Assembly (NCBI RefSeq): GCF_029946515.1
Contig: NZ_JARZHH010000002.1
Span: 186,001 to 250,000 of the forward strand
Direction: 5' to 3'
Length of the DNA: 64,000 nucleotides
Source of the DNA: Polyangium sp. 6x1
Lineage (GTDB): Bacteria; Myxococcota_A; Polyangia; Polyangiales; Polyangiaceae
Shown here: positions 33,842 through 42,304 of the stretch, piece after piece
How the letters are laid out: the number at the start of each line of letters is the position of its first letter
Numbering within the stretch: the stretch's first letter is position 1
Notes under the pieces: model-generated
What the model saw: only the letters and a program-made list of their open reading frames with translations
Database searches by the model: none
What the model was told of the DNA's origin: nothing
Program-made: the position numbers and the translations under genes

Positions 33842-34900
33842 ATGCTGAAACGCGCGCTTTCTTTGGGCCTGATCACCACCACCTTCCTCCTCGCCGCCTG
33901 CAGTGACGGCGGCTCCAACACGAGCGGCTCCGGCGCCGGCGGCAGCGGCGCTGCGGGCGGCGCCGGCGGCGCGGGCGGCATGGGTAGCACCGGCGGCGCC
34001 GGCGGCACCGGCGGTATGGGCGGCGGCGATGGGGGCATGGGCGGCGCCGGCGGCGCAGGCGGCGGCGTGGCGGAGGTCGATCCGCTCGTCGGCGTCGGGA
34101 CCGTCGAAGAGGTCCAGGGCAACTTCATGTTCACGGAGGGACCGCAATGGAACCCCGCCACGAAGACCCTCCTCTTCACCGACATCCCCGCGAATCGCAT
34201 CCACGAGTACACGCCGGGCGGCGCGATCACGGTCTTCCGCGAGCCGAGCGCCAACACGAATGGCCTCGCCATCGATCAGAATGGTCTCCTCGTCTCCTGC
34301 GAGCACAGCGGACGCCGCGTCTCGCGGGAGCTCGCGAATGGCACGCTCGCTTCCATCGCCGATGCGTACCAGGGCAAGAAGCTGAACAGTCCGAACGACG
34401 TCATCGTGCATTCGAATGGCACCGTCTATTTCACGGATCCGCCCTACGGCCTCGCCGATCCGGGCCTCAGCGAGCTCGGCTTTTATGGCGTCTTCCGCGT
34501 CACGCCCGCCGGCGAGGTCACGCTCGTCGCCGACGACATGGAGCGGCCGAACGGCATTGCGCTCTCGCCGGACGAGAAGACCCTTTACGTCGCCGATACC
34601 GCCACCGGCGAGCTTCGCGCCTGGCCCGTGAACGCCGACGGCTCGCTCGGGGCCGCGAACAAGCTCGTCACGACGAGCCAGGGCCCCGACGGAATGGCCG
34701 TCGACGAGAAGGGCAACCTCTTCATCGCCACGTCGGCCGGCGTCGAGGTGTACAGCCCCGCGGGCAAGCTCTACGGCGCCATCGCCGTCCCCCAGCAGCC
34801 CGCGAATTGCGCGTTCGGCGGCGAGGACAAGAAGACGCTCTTCATCACGGCGCGGACCGGCCTGTATCGCGTCACGCTCGTCGGCGCCGGCCTCTACTGA
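33842..34900 (+). CDS. SMP-30/gluconolactonase-like lipoprotein
   Basis: 352 residues. Lipobox FLLAACSDG, then ~50 residues of Gly/Ala/Met tether (GGAGGAGGMGSTGG type). The rest is a six-bladed propeller of the SMP-30 family: FTEGPQWNPATKTLLFTDIP, NTNGLAIDQNGLLVSCEHSG, LNSPNDVIVHSNGTVYFTDP, ERPNGIALSPDEKTLYVADT. The metal-site residues Glu (TEGPQW), Asn (SPNDVI) and Asp (ALSPDE) are in place, so lactone or ester hydrolysis is plausible. Probably surface exposed. Confidence 0.9.
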   Translation: MLKRALSLGLITTTFLLAACSDGGSNTSGSGAGGSGAAGGAGGAGGMGSTGGAGGTGGMGGGDGGMGGAGGAGGGVAEVDPLVGVGTVEEVQGNFMFTEGPQWNPATKTLLFTDIPANRIHEYTPGGAITVFREPSANTNGLAIDQNGLLVSCEHSGRRVSRELANGTLASIADAYQGKKLNSPNDVIVHSNGTVYFTDPPYGLADPGLSELGFYGVFRVTPAGEVTLVADDMERPNGIALSPDEKTLYVADTATGELRAWPVNADGSLGAANKLVTTSQGPDGMAVDEKGNLFIATSAGVEVYSPAGKLYGAIAVPQQPANCAFGGEDKKTLFITARTGLYRVTLVGAGLY

Positions 34901-34906
34901 TTCGCG

Positions 34907-36763
34907 TCACGTTCGCGTCGCCGCCCAGAGCGCCACCGCCACGCCCATCACGCTCTCGCCGGCGACGAACCCCGAGGCCGTCGCCATCGTGTAAAGCTCG
35001 TCCTTTTTGGGATATTTCCACGCCAGGATCGCCGCGACCGCGGCGCCGACGAAGAACGTGAAGCTCGTCGACGCCGGCAGGATGAACGCGAGCCCGATTC
35101 CCAGGGGCGACGGCACCCAGGGGGCGAGCCATTTCGGCCCGAGCTCGCGCGCGATCGTGCAGACCACGGCGCCGGCCGCCGCGATCGCCATCAGCAGGTA
35201 CGCGTGCGGCGGCAGGCCGGAAAAGCCACGCGTCAATAGCTCCGCCGCGCTCCTGGTCATTTGCACGCCCGGGGCGGGGAATTTCGTGCCGAGGAGCTCG
35301 AGCGGGAACGCCTTGGCGAAGACCACCGCCGTGACAAACCCGCCCATCACGATCCCAAAGAGCTGCGCGAGGAGCTGTTTTTGCGGCGAGGCGCCGAGGA
35401 GCCGGCCCGTCTTCAGGTCCTGCATCATGTCGCCGCAGCTATTGGCCCCCGCGGTCGTGAGCCCCGCCGCCGTCAGGCTGACCTGCGCATTGCCGCCCGG
35501 GAGCGCGGCGAAGAGGAGCTGCGTCACCATGGCCATCGGGCCGATCGGATTCACGTCCGACTCGCCCATCGTCCGTGTCCCCACGAGCGCGAGCGCGCCG
35601 GCGAGCACGATGGCCGCGAGCGTCGTCCCCGGGTGCATCCCGAGCACGAACCATTGCGTCCCGAGCGCCAGGAGCACCGCCGCGACGAGGCCCCAGACGA
35701 ACCAGCGCCGCGGCACCTCCACGTCCTCGCGCAAAGCCTCGCCCGGCGCATGCGCGTTCATCGCGCCGACCGACCGCACGGACGCCACGATCGAGCCCCC
35801 CTTCAGGGCAAACGACACGAGGCCAGCCACCACGAGCATCACCACGCCCGGCCAGACGGTGAAACCCACCGCGTCGCCATAGAGCGACGGCGCACCCGGC
35901 GTAGGCGTCACGACGCCGCGCCCGAGGGCCCAGGGGACGAGGCCTGCCCAGCAGAGCGCCGCGCCCACGGCCATCCACGCCGTCGTCTGCAGCCCGATCA
36001 GCGCGCCCGAGCCGAGCGTCATGAGCGACACGTCGAGCCCGAGCGTGAGCCGCGCCAAACTCATTCCGCCGACGCTCGCGAAGGCGAACGGCACCGCATC
36101 CGGGACGAGCCCGAGGCCCCCGCGCGCGAGGGTGAGCACGGCGGCGATCCCGGTCGCCGAGAGCAATGCGACGGCTTTCTGGGCCCCGCTCTCGCCCTCG
36201 CGGTGCAGCGCGAGCGTCGTCTGGGCTGCGGCGATTCCCGATGGAAATTTCAGGTTTTCGCGGTTGATCATTTGCCGCTTGAGCGGGACCGCGAACAGCA
36301 CGCCGAGCAAGGCGGCGGAGACGAGCCACGCGGTGATCTCGAGGAGCGAGAGCCGCCGCTTCGTCAAGATCATGAGCGTCGGCATGGTCGTCACCATGCC
36401 TGAGCCGGCCAGCGCGGCCGCGGCCGAGGCGGCCGTCTGCATGGTGTTGTTCTCGAGCACCGAGAACGCGGGTCCGGACACGACGCCTCGCCAGAGCCGG
36501 AACACGATCCACGCCGAGACGGCCGCCGTGATCGAGGCGCCGTACGTGATGCCGATCGTGAACCCCGTGTAGAGGTTCGCGGCCGACAGGACCGAGCCGA
36601 TCACGCACCCGAACACCACGGAGCGCAGCGTGAATTGTGGCTCGAGGGGCCGGTAGACCTGCGTGTACCAGGTGTCGTCCGAGACCCGCCCGTCCGCGTC
36701 CGCAGGCTCTTCGCCGTGCGGTTCGTTCGTGACGTCTGCGGGCAGGCTCGACATGGGAGACAT
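34907..36763 (-). CDS. OPT-family oligopeptide/metal-chelate transporter
   Basis: 618 residues with about 14-16 membrane helices. Family stretches include QFTLRSVVFGCVIGSVLSAA, NLYTGFTIGITYGASITAAV, ENNTMQTAASAAAALAGSGM and CGDMMQDLKTGRLLGASPQK. OPT proteins import oligopeptides or iron chelates, usually proton driven. It ends 6 bp from the convergent SMP-30-like gene. The start has a second Met two codons on (MSPMSS); either is possible. Confidence 0.92.
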   Translation of the reverse strand: MSPMSSLPADVTNEPHGEEPADADGRVSDDTWYTQVYRPLEPQFTLRSVVFGCVIGSVLSAANLYTGFTIGITYGASITAAVSAWIVFRLWRGVVSGPAFSVLENNTMQTAASAAAALAGSGMVTTMPTLMILTKRRLSLLEITAWLVSAALLGVLFAVPLKRQMINRENLKFPSGIAAAQTTLALHREGESGAQKAVALLSATGIAAVLTLARGGLGLVPDAVPFAFASVGGMSLARLTLGLDVSLMTLGSGALIGLQTTAWMAVGAALCWAGLVPWALGRGVVTPTPGAPSLYGDAVGFTVWPGVVMLVVAGLVSFALKGGSIVASVRSVGAMNAHAPGEALREDVEVPRRWFVWGLVAAVLLALGTQWFVLGMHPGTTLAAIVLAGALALVGTRTMGESDVNPIGPMAMVTQLLFAALPGGNAQVSLTAAGLTTAGANSCGDMMQDLKTGRLLGASPQKQLLAQLFGIVMGGFVTAVVFAKAFPLELLGTKFPAPGVQMTRSAAELLTRGFSGLPPHAYLLMAIAAAGAVVCTIARELGPKWLAPWVPSPLGIGLAFILPASTSFTFFVGAAVAAILAWKYPKKDELYTMATASGFVAGESVMGVAVALWAATRT

Positions 36764-36865
36764 CGTCCCAGCAGGAGAGGGTCGAGGTCAAGGCGAGCAG
36801 GGATCCGTCCGATGTTCAACCGTTTCCGTGGTGACTTCCCCCGCTGACATCCTAAACTCTCGAAC

Positions 36866-37570
36866 ATGCTTGGAAATCGAACGGCTTCTTTTGCTTCCGT
36901 TTTTCTGGTCCTCGCCCTCGCCGCGTGCGGGGGGCAAACCTCGGGCGGAGCGGGTGGGAACGGTGGCTCCGGCGGCTCCGGGGGCAGTGGTGGCTCCGGC
37001 GGCAGCGGCGGCTCCGGCGGTAGCGGCGGCAGCGGCGGCTCCGGCGGTGCCGGTGGCTCCGGGGGCGGCGGCGGCAATGCGGTCTGCGCCGGCAGCGCCG
37101 CCTCGACGCTCCCCGGCGTCTCCATCGAGTTCACCACGACCGATTGCACGTATACCCTCGCCGAGGCGGCCGCCGGTATCACCATCCAGTACAACATCCA
37201 GGTGGCGGCCGACCTCCCGAGCGTTTATCCCACCCCGCAGGACAACGGCTGCGGCGAGCCTGGCCCGAGTGGCCTCATTCCCTTCGAGGAGCTCTCCGGC
37301 AACAACAACAAATATTGCCTCTGCGACGTGGGCATCTGCCCGGCCCCGGGCGGTACGCCGAACGCTGTCCCCGCGGGCACCTACCCGAGCACGTTCACGT
37401 GGGACGGGGTCAACTGGACGGGGCCCTCCGATTTCAACAACCCCAAAGGCGACCCGTTCCCGCCCGGCGATTACACGCTGAAGGTGAGCGCCGTCGGCGA
37501 GTACGACGAGGCCGGCATGAAAAAACCCTTCGCGGTCGAAGGGACGTTCCTCCTGCACCTCGTGCCCTGA
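36866..37570 (+). CDS. Gly/Ser-rich lipoprotein, hypothetical
   Basis: 234 residues. Signal sequence with lipobox LALAACGGQ, followed by ~45 residues of almost pure GGS repeats (GGSGGSGGSGG). The globular part (~80-234) has strands (GVSIEFTTTDCTYTLAEAAA, ITIQYNIQVAADLPSVYPTP), a Cys pair around NKYCLCDVGIC, and ends in strand-like AVEGTFLLHLVP. No family recognised. Likely surface-tethered. A GC-rich hairpin follows it. Confidence 0.82.
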   Translation: MLGNRTASFASVFLVLALAACGGQTSGGAGGNGGSGGSGGSGGSGGSGGSGGSGGSGGSGGAGGSGGGGGNAVCAGSAASTLPGVSIEFTTTDCTYTLAEAAAGITIQYNIQVAADLPSVYPTPQDNGCGEPGPSGLIPFEELSGNNNKYCLCDVGICPAPGGTPNAVPAGTYPSTFTWDGVNWTGPSDFNNPKGDPFPPGDYTLKVSAVGEYDEAGMKKPFAVEGTFLLHLVP

Positions 37571-37583
37571 GCGAAAGATCGCG

Positions 37584-37605
37584 GCGGCCGGGAACTTCCG
37601 GCCGC
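37584..37605 (+). terminator. hairpin, possible terminator
   Basis: Perfect 8-bp arms GCGGCCGG and CCGGCCGC with a six-base loop GAACTT, 13 bp after the lipoprotein stop and before the VWA gene. No T-tract follows. Confidence 0.55.
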
Positions 37606-37624
37606 GCCCGCGCTCGGAGCCGGC

Positions 37625-39247
37625 ATGTTCACCCGCCGGCTCGCCCCCGCCCTCCTCCTCGCCCTCGCGGCTTGCGCCACATCCTCTCCAGGTCCGGACG
37701 TCGCCTCGCCCGCGGCGCCCGCGCCAAAACCCCTCGCCAAGACAACGCCCCCGCCCCTCGACGAGCCCCTCACACCTCCCGTTACGCAAACCGACGCGCC
37801 TCCGCCCGTCGCCGTCGCGCCCGTCCCTGACGAGCCGCTCGCGCCGCCCGTCGATACGCGTCACGCGTCCCCGCTCGAAGCGAAGGGATCGATGTGGGGG
37901 GCAGGGGGCGACAAGAAAGGGACCGGCGGCCTCGGTTTGTCCGGGGTGGGTGAAGGCGGCGGCGGGCGCGGGGAAGGCATTGGCCTCGGCACGATCGGCA
38001 CGATGGGGCGCGGAGCCGGCACGGGCTCGGGCGCGGGGTTCGGATCGGGTCATGGAAGGCTCGGCGGCTCGCACGGCGTGACGGCGGGTGTACGCGTCGG
38101 ATCGAGTGGCCTCGGCGCCTCCGCGCAATCCCAGGGCGGCGTGCGCACGGGTGAATGGGACGACAACGCGAACTATCGTGAATTCGCCCGCTGGCTCGGC
38201 AAGGAGCGCGCACCGGGCACAGCGACGCTCGACCTCTCCGCGCGCCGTTTCCTCGTCGTGCGGGACAGCGCGGGCAAACCCGTCCCGAGCTGCCCCATCG
38301 AGGTGCGCGACGCCGCGGGCACGACGCTCGCGCTCCGCACGACCGCGAATGGCCGCGCCCTCTTGTTTCCGCGCGCCGAGGGCCTGAAAGGCCCGGACCT
38401 CGTGGCCACGGCGCGCTGCCAGGGTGAATCCGTCGCGAAGACGACCACGATGTCGCCCGGCGACGGCGTCGTCGACCTCGTCCTCTCGGGCGCGCGCGAA
38501 TTGCCCGCGGCGCAGACCATCGATGTCGCCTTCGTCCTCGACACGACCGGCTCGATGTCGGAGGAAATCAATGCGCTGCGCGACACGCTGGAGAAGGTGG
38601 CCGGCGCGCTCGCCACGATGAACGTCCGCCCGCGCGTGGGCCTCGTCGAATACCGCGACCGCAGCGACGAATACGTGACCCGCATGCACCAGATGACCAC
38701 GGACGTCGCCGGCCTCCAGGGCCGGATCGCCGCCATCACCGCGGGCGGCGGCGGCGATACGCCGGAGCACGTGAACGAGGCGCTCCGTGTCGCCGTGCGA
38801 AACCTGCGCTTCCGGCCCGAGTCGCTCGCGCGCCTGGTCTTTCTGATCGGCGACGCGCCGCCGCACCTCGATTACGCGCAGGACGAGGGGTATGCCGGCG
38901 CGATGAAGGAGGCGAGCCACGCGGGCGTGCAGGTGTATTCGATCGCGGCCTCGGGCATGGATTCCCTCGGGCAAGTGGTCTTCCGGCAGATCGCGCAATA
39001 CACCGGCGGCACGCACATGTTCGTCCTGCGCGGCGGCGCGGGGCCGGAATCGGTGGGCGGCGGCGATCCGCGATCGAGCTGCGGCGGCACGCACACGGAT
39101 TACACGAGCGGGAACCTGGACGCGCTCATCCTGGGGAAGGTGCGGGGGGCGATCGCGGCGCGGGACGGCGATCCGATGCGGATCGCGGGGCTCCATCAGG
39201 ACGAAAAGGAGCGGCCCTGTGATCAGCGAATCGTGATGGCGCAGTGA
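37625..39247 (+). CDS. secreted VWA-domain protein
   Basis: 540 residues. Signal sequence with lipobox LALAACATS, a Pro-rich stretch (~25-80), a Gly-rich region (~90-160; GLGTIGTMGRGAGTGSGAG), a small sandwich-like domain (~195-290; VVRDSAGKPVPSCPIEVRDA), then a von Willebrand A domain starting near residue 300 with the metal site VLDTTGSMSEEI and later LVFLIGDAPPHLDYAQ. The Gly-rich motif resembles that seen in TonB/AgmX-like myxobacterial proteins. Suggests a metal-dependent adhesion or assembly role at the cell surface. Confidence 0.88.
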   Translation: MFTRRLAPALLLALAACATSSPGPDVASPAAPAPKPLAKTTPPPLDEPLTPPVTQTDAPPPVAVAPVPDEPLAPPVDTRHASPLEAKGSMWGAGGDKKGTGGLGLSGVGEGGGGRGEGIGLGTIGTMGRGAGTGSGAGFGSGHGRLGGSHGVTAGVRVGSSGLGASAQSQGGVRTGEWDDNANYREFARWLGKERAPGTATLDLSARRFLVVRDSAGKPVPSCPIEVRDAAGTTLALRTTANGRALLFPRAEGLKGPDLVATARCQGESVAKTTTMSPGDGVVDLVLSGARELPAAQTIDVAFVLDTTGSMSEEINALRDTLEKVAGALATMNVRPRVGLVEYRDRSDEYVTRMHQMTTDVAGLQGRIAAITAGGGGDTPEHVNEALRVAVRNLRFRPESLARLVFLIGDAPPHLDYAQDEGYAGAMKEASHAGVQVYSIAASGMDSLGQVVFRQIAQYTGGTHMFVLRGGAGPESVGGGDPRSSCGGTHTDYTSGNLDALILGKVRGAIAARDGDPMRIAGLHQDEKERPCDQRIVMAQ

Positions 39248-39307
39248 GGCCGCGGCTCGCGCTCCGGCTTGACACACCGAGCCGGAGGCGAGACAACGCG
39301 GGCCACG

Positions 39308-40366
39308 ATGCCCGCACGAATCCTCCCGATATCGACGCTCTTCTTGATCGCAGCCTGCGGCGGCGCGCCCGCCGTCGTCGCGCCGCCCGCGTCCGAGCCG
39401 ACCGGCGGCGCGGCTGGCCCGTCCTCGGCGTGGGTGAACGATTCGCCCTTCTCGGGACAAGCCCCGCCGCAGGGCGCCGTGGACTACGTGTCGCTCGCGG
39501 AGGGGTCGTTCGTCGTGGCGCAGTCGTACGGGTCCGAGGCCGAGCCGTTTGCCCTGCTCACGGGGAAGAAGGGCGCGCTTTCGAAGAGCAAGGCGCCGTG
39601 GACGTGCGCGGGCGGGCCCGCGGAGATCGACGCGAGCGGGACGTCGTTGTGGGTGCATTGCATGGGCCCCGAGGAGCCGGCGCGCGTCCATTTCTGGCAC
39701 AGCGCCGACCTTGGCAAGACCTGGACCCGCGTGGGCGCCCTCGACGGGGCCGTCGCGCTCGGCTCGTACGCGATGGCCGGCGACAAACTGTTCGTCACCG
39801 GGAGGTTCGAGGGCCAAACGGCGCGCCTGCACGTCGTATCGCGCGGGAGCGACGGAAAGTTCTCTCGAAGCAGCGCCAAGGGAAACCTCGACTGGCCCGC
39901 CGACGTGCAGCCGATCCTCGCGGCGGCTTCCGACGGCAGCCAGATCGCGCTTCTCGGCTTCGACGAATCCAGCGAGCTCCGGATCGCGGCGTCGATGGAT
40001 GGTGGGGCCACCGTTCGTCCGATCTGGAAAGGGGCCTCGAAATCGACCTCGCCGCCGTCCAGCGCTTCGATCGAAAAGGGCGTCCTCACGTTCCTGGCCC
40101 AGCGAGACAGCGGGCCGAGCGGCGTCGGAAAGATTGGGCTCGCCGACGGGAAGCTCGGGGCGGCGTCGAGTTTCCCCTCCGAGGCGGAAGATGCTTGCGT
40201 GTATGGATCGCACGTCGTGGTGAAGTTCAAGAAGGGCGATTGGGGGATCTCGAGCGATGCTGGCGCGTCGTTCGCGAGCCTTGGTGCGCCTCGGGCCGAG
40301 GAGATGGCTGCGCTGGAGTGCTCGCCCGGCGGGGCGCGGTATGGGTCGCAGGTGCTCGCGTGGTGA
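39308..40366 (+). CDS. BNR/sialidase-like lipoprotein
   Basis: 352 residues from the ATG at 39308. Signal sequence with lipobox LFLIAACGG. The mature part has repeated beta-propeller-like strands with the BNR pattern (HFWHSADLGKTWTRVGAL, GDWGISSDAGASFASLG, RIAASMDGGATVRPIW; S-x-D-x-G-x-x-W type). Such lipoproteins often bind or cleave glycans, or serve as assembly factors; no catalytic set can be identified here. It precedes the sigma-54 activator gene by 13 bp. Confidence 0.78.
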   Translation: MPARILPISTLFLIAACGGAPAVVAPPASEPTGGAAGPSSAWVNDSPFSGQAPPQGAVDYVSLAEGSFVVAQSYGSEAEPFALLTGKKGALSKSKAPWTCAGGPAEIDASGTSLWVHCMGPEEPARVHFWHSADLGKTWTRVGALDGAVALGSYAMAGDKLFVTGRFEGQTARLHVVSRGSDGKFSRSSAKGNLDWPADVQPILAAASDGSQIALLGFDESSELRIAASMDGGATVRPIWKGASKSTSPPSSASIEKGVLTFLAQRDSGPSGVGKIGLADGKLGAASSFPSEAEDACVYGSHVVVKFKKGDWGISSDAGASFASLGAPRAEEMAALECSPGGARYGSQVLAW

Positions 40367-40379
40367 TCGCGGGCCGCGC

Positions 40380-41786
40380 ATGAGCGACCTGGCCACCACC
40401 GACAACGAGCTCGGCGCCGCCACGCCTCCGGCGACCCTCGGCGTCCTCGTCTTCGTCCTCCGTTACGAGGACCTCTGCGCGGCGGACTCCATGGCTTTGC
40501 CTCCGCTCACGCACGACGGCGCCGGTTTCGAGATCGGGCGAGCCTCCGAGGTCCGCCCGCCCGCAATGCAGGGAAAAACCTTTCTCCTGCCCGACCGCTT
40601 CGTATCACGCGTGCACGCCCGCGTGGTTCGTCGTGACGGCAAGGCCTTCCTGGAGGACGCCGGGAGCAAGCTCGGCACGTTCGTCCGCGGCGAGCGCATT
40701 CAAGGGCCCGTCGCCCTCGCCGACGGCGACGTCGTGGAAATGGGACAGTCGCTCTTCGTGTATCGGCTGGTCGACGAGCCAACGGCCGTTCGCATGATCA
40801 CCCGTCCCGCGGGGTTTGCGTTTGGCCCGACGCGCACCCTTTGCCCCGAGCTCATGAGCCTCGCGATCGACCTCGAGCACCTTGCGCGCTCCGATCAGCC
40901 GATTCTCTTGCTCGCGGAGACCGGCGCCGGCAAGGAGATTGCCGCGCGGTACGTGCACGACAAGAGCGGTCGCGCGGGGCCCTTCGTCGCGGTCGATTGC
41001 GGCGCCATCCCCGAGCACCTCGTCGAGGGAGAGCTCTTCGGTCATCGCCGCGGCGCGTTCAGCGGCGCGCACGAGGAGCGCAAGGGGCGCATTCGCAGCG
41101 CGGAGGGGGGCACGGTGTTCCTCGACGAGATCGGCAATCTGCCCGGGAGCGCGCAGGCGAGCCTGCTCCGCGCCATTCAAGAGAACGAGGTGACACCCGT
41201 GGGCGCCGATCGGGGGCAACACGTGGACGTGCGGTGGATCGCCGCGACGAACGTGGATGTCTTCTCCGAGAAGAGCGGCTTTCGCGCGGACCTCCGGGAG
41301 CGGCTCGCCGGCTACGTGGCCATGCTCCCGCCGCTTCGAAAGCGCCGCGAGGATCTCGGTCTTCTGGTCGCGCACCTGCTCGGGCGGCGGGGCGTCGAAC
41401 GGGCGTCGATCACGAGGCCGGCGGCGAGGGCGCTCTTCTTCGGCGACCTGCCAGGCAACGTGCGCGAGATCGAGCGCACCCTCGGGAGCGCGTCCCTGCT
41501 CATGGGCGACGGGCCGATCGATCTGCGGCACCTGAGCGCGCTTCGGGCGCGCGTGGCAAGCGAGAAGGACGAGCCGGAATCGGAGCCACCGGGCGCCGAG
41601 GTGATGGACGAGGAGCGGCGCTACACGAAACGTCCGCCGCGGGAGATGGTCGAGGCGGCGCTCTTCCGGGCGAAAGGCTCCCAGGTGGAGGCGGCGCGCA
41701 TTCTTGGGGTGACCGACCGGCAACTCGCGCGGTGGATGGATGCCTTCGGGATCCCCCGGGCGCGGAAGGGCCTCTCCGGCGGGTGA
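40380..41786 (+). CDS. sigma-54-dependent activator with N-terminal FHA domain
   Basis: 468 residues. FHA domain ~20-130 (FEIGRASEV, FVSRVHARVV, GSKLGTFVRG), then an AAA+ activator domain ~150-385: Walker A AETGAGKEIA, the sigma-54-contacting loop RGAFSGAHEE (GAFTGA variant), EGGTVFLDEIG, an arginine-finger area FRADLRERLAGY, and PGNVREIERTL. A Fis-type HTH ends the protein (VEAALFRAKGSQVEAARILG). It drives transcription from -24/-12 promoters when its FHA domain reads a phosphothreonine signal. A matching promoter lies at 42233. Confidence 0.93.
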   Translation: MSDLATTDNELGAATPPATLGVLVFVLRYEDLCAADSMALPPLTHDGAGFEIGRASEVRPPAMQGKTFLLPDRFVSRVHARVVRRDGKAFLEDAGSKLGTFVRGERIQGPVALADGDVVEMGQSLFVYRLVDEPTAVRMITRPAGFAFGPTRTLCPELMSLAIDLEHLARSDQPILLLAETGAGKEIAARYVHDKSGRAGPFVAVDCGAIPEHLVEGELFGHRRGAFSGAHEERKGRIRSAEGGTVFLDEIGNLPGSAQASLLRAIQENEVTPVGADRGQHVDVRWIAATNVDVFSEKSGFRADLRERLAGYVAMLPPLRKRREDLGLLVAHLLGRRGVERASITRPAARALFFGDLPGNVREIERTLGSASLLMGDGPIDLRHLSALRARVASEKDEPESEPPGAEVMDEERRYTKRPPREMVEAALFRAKGSQVEAARILGVTDRQLARWMDAFGIPRARKGLSGG

Positions 41787-41790
41787 GACG

Positions 41791-42228
41791 ATGTCCCGCG
41801 AGGGCGGGATGGTTCTCCGGAAGGACACCGTGCCTCGCGGCGAGGACACAGCCGCTCGCGCCAACGGCACAGAGGTTCGCGCGAAGGACACAGCCGCTCG
41901 CGCCAACGGCACAGAGGCTCGCGCGAAGGACACAGCCGCTCGCGCCAGCGGCACGGAGGCTCGCGCGAAGGACACAGCCGCTCGCGCCAGCGGCACGGAG
42001 GCTCGCGCGAAGGCCACAGCCGCTCGCGCCGAGGGCACTGTCGCTCGCGCCGAGGGCACGACGGCTCGCGGCAAGGGCACGGTGGTTCCCCGCTCTGCCG
42101 CTTCGAATGTCTGGACAATTCTGGACATCCTCTGGACAAGTTCTCAGGCGCCTCCGCTTCCTGCTCGACCCCCAAGCCGCGTTAGGCGCTCTTTTGCCGT
42201 GATCTGCCGTGTTCGGAGCCGCTGCTGA
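41791..42228 (+). CDS. doubtful heptad-repeat protein over the 21-bp repeat
   Basis: 145 residues if real: about 10 lead residues, 13 heptads of KDTAARA/NGTEARA type, then a 45-residue tail. It starts 4 bp after the sigma-54 activator stop with no clear ribosome binding site. The opposite strand is open across the same repeat too, so the open frame may simply reflect the 21-bp period. If translated, it would form a charged Ala-rich helix. Low confidence as a gene; the repeat itself is certain. Confidence 0.3.
   Translation: MSREGGMVLRKDTVPRGEDTAARANGTEVRAKDTAARANGTEARAKDTAARASGTEARAKDTAARASGTEARAKATAARAEGTVARAEGTTARGKGTVVPRSAASNVWTILDILWTSSQAPPLPARPPSRVRRSFAVICRVRSRC
41821..42093. repeat. 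21-bp tandem repeat, 13 units
   Basis: Thirteen exact-length 21-bp units. The central eight alternate between two types (KDTAARA and NGTEARA/SGTEARA), giving a 42-bp higher-order period; the last three diverge to EGTVARA, EGTTARG and KGTVVPR. No spacers. The unit shares its GTC-GCT-CGC-GCC core and following Gly/Asp-Thr/Asn codons with the repeat at 3195-3509. Confidence 0.95.
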
Positions 42229-42232
42229 GGGT

Positions 42233-42248
42233 TGGCATTCCTCATGCA
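42233..42248 (+). promoter_or_regulatory. sigma-54 (-24/-12) promoter
   Basis: TGGCATTCCTCATGCA fits TGGCAC-N5-TTGCW at 14 of 16 positions, with GG and GC exactly ten bases apart. It lies 57 bp before the start codon at 42305 and 447 bp after the end of the FHA/sigma-54 activator gene, in a gap without other genes except the doubtful repeat frame. Confidence 0.7.
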
Positions 42249-42304
42249 CTCACGCGGGGCCGACCCGACGCCGCATCACTCATCGCGTCGAGGGAGGAAT
42301 CCTC

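Noticed and set aside
36788-40423. Open frame of 1211 codons on the minus strand
   Set aside because: It lies antisense to three well-supported secreted-protein genes with signal peptides. Long antisense frames are expected at ~70% GC with G/C-biased third positions; its translation is Arg/Ala/Glu rich with no domain.
40605-42128. Minus-strand frame through the 21-bp repeat
   Set aside because: Antisense to the FHA sigma-54 activator. The period of 21 keeps all frames open; no start signal was seen.
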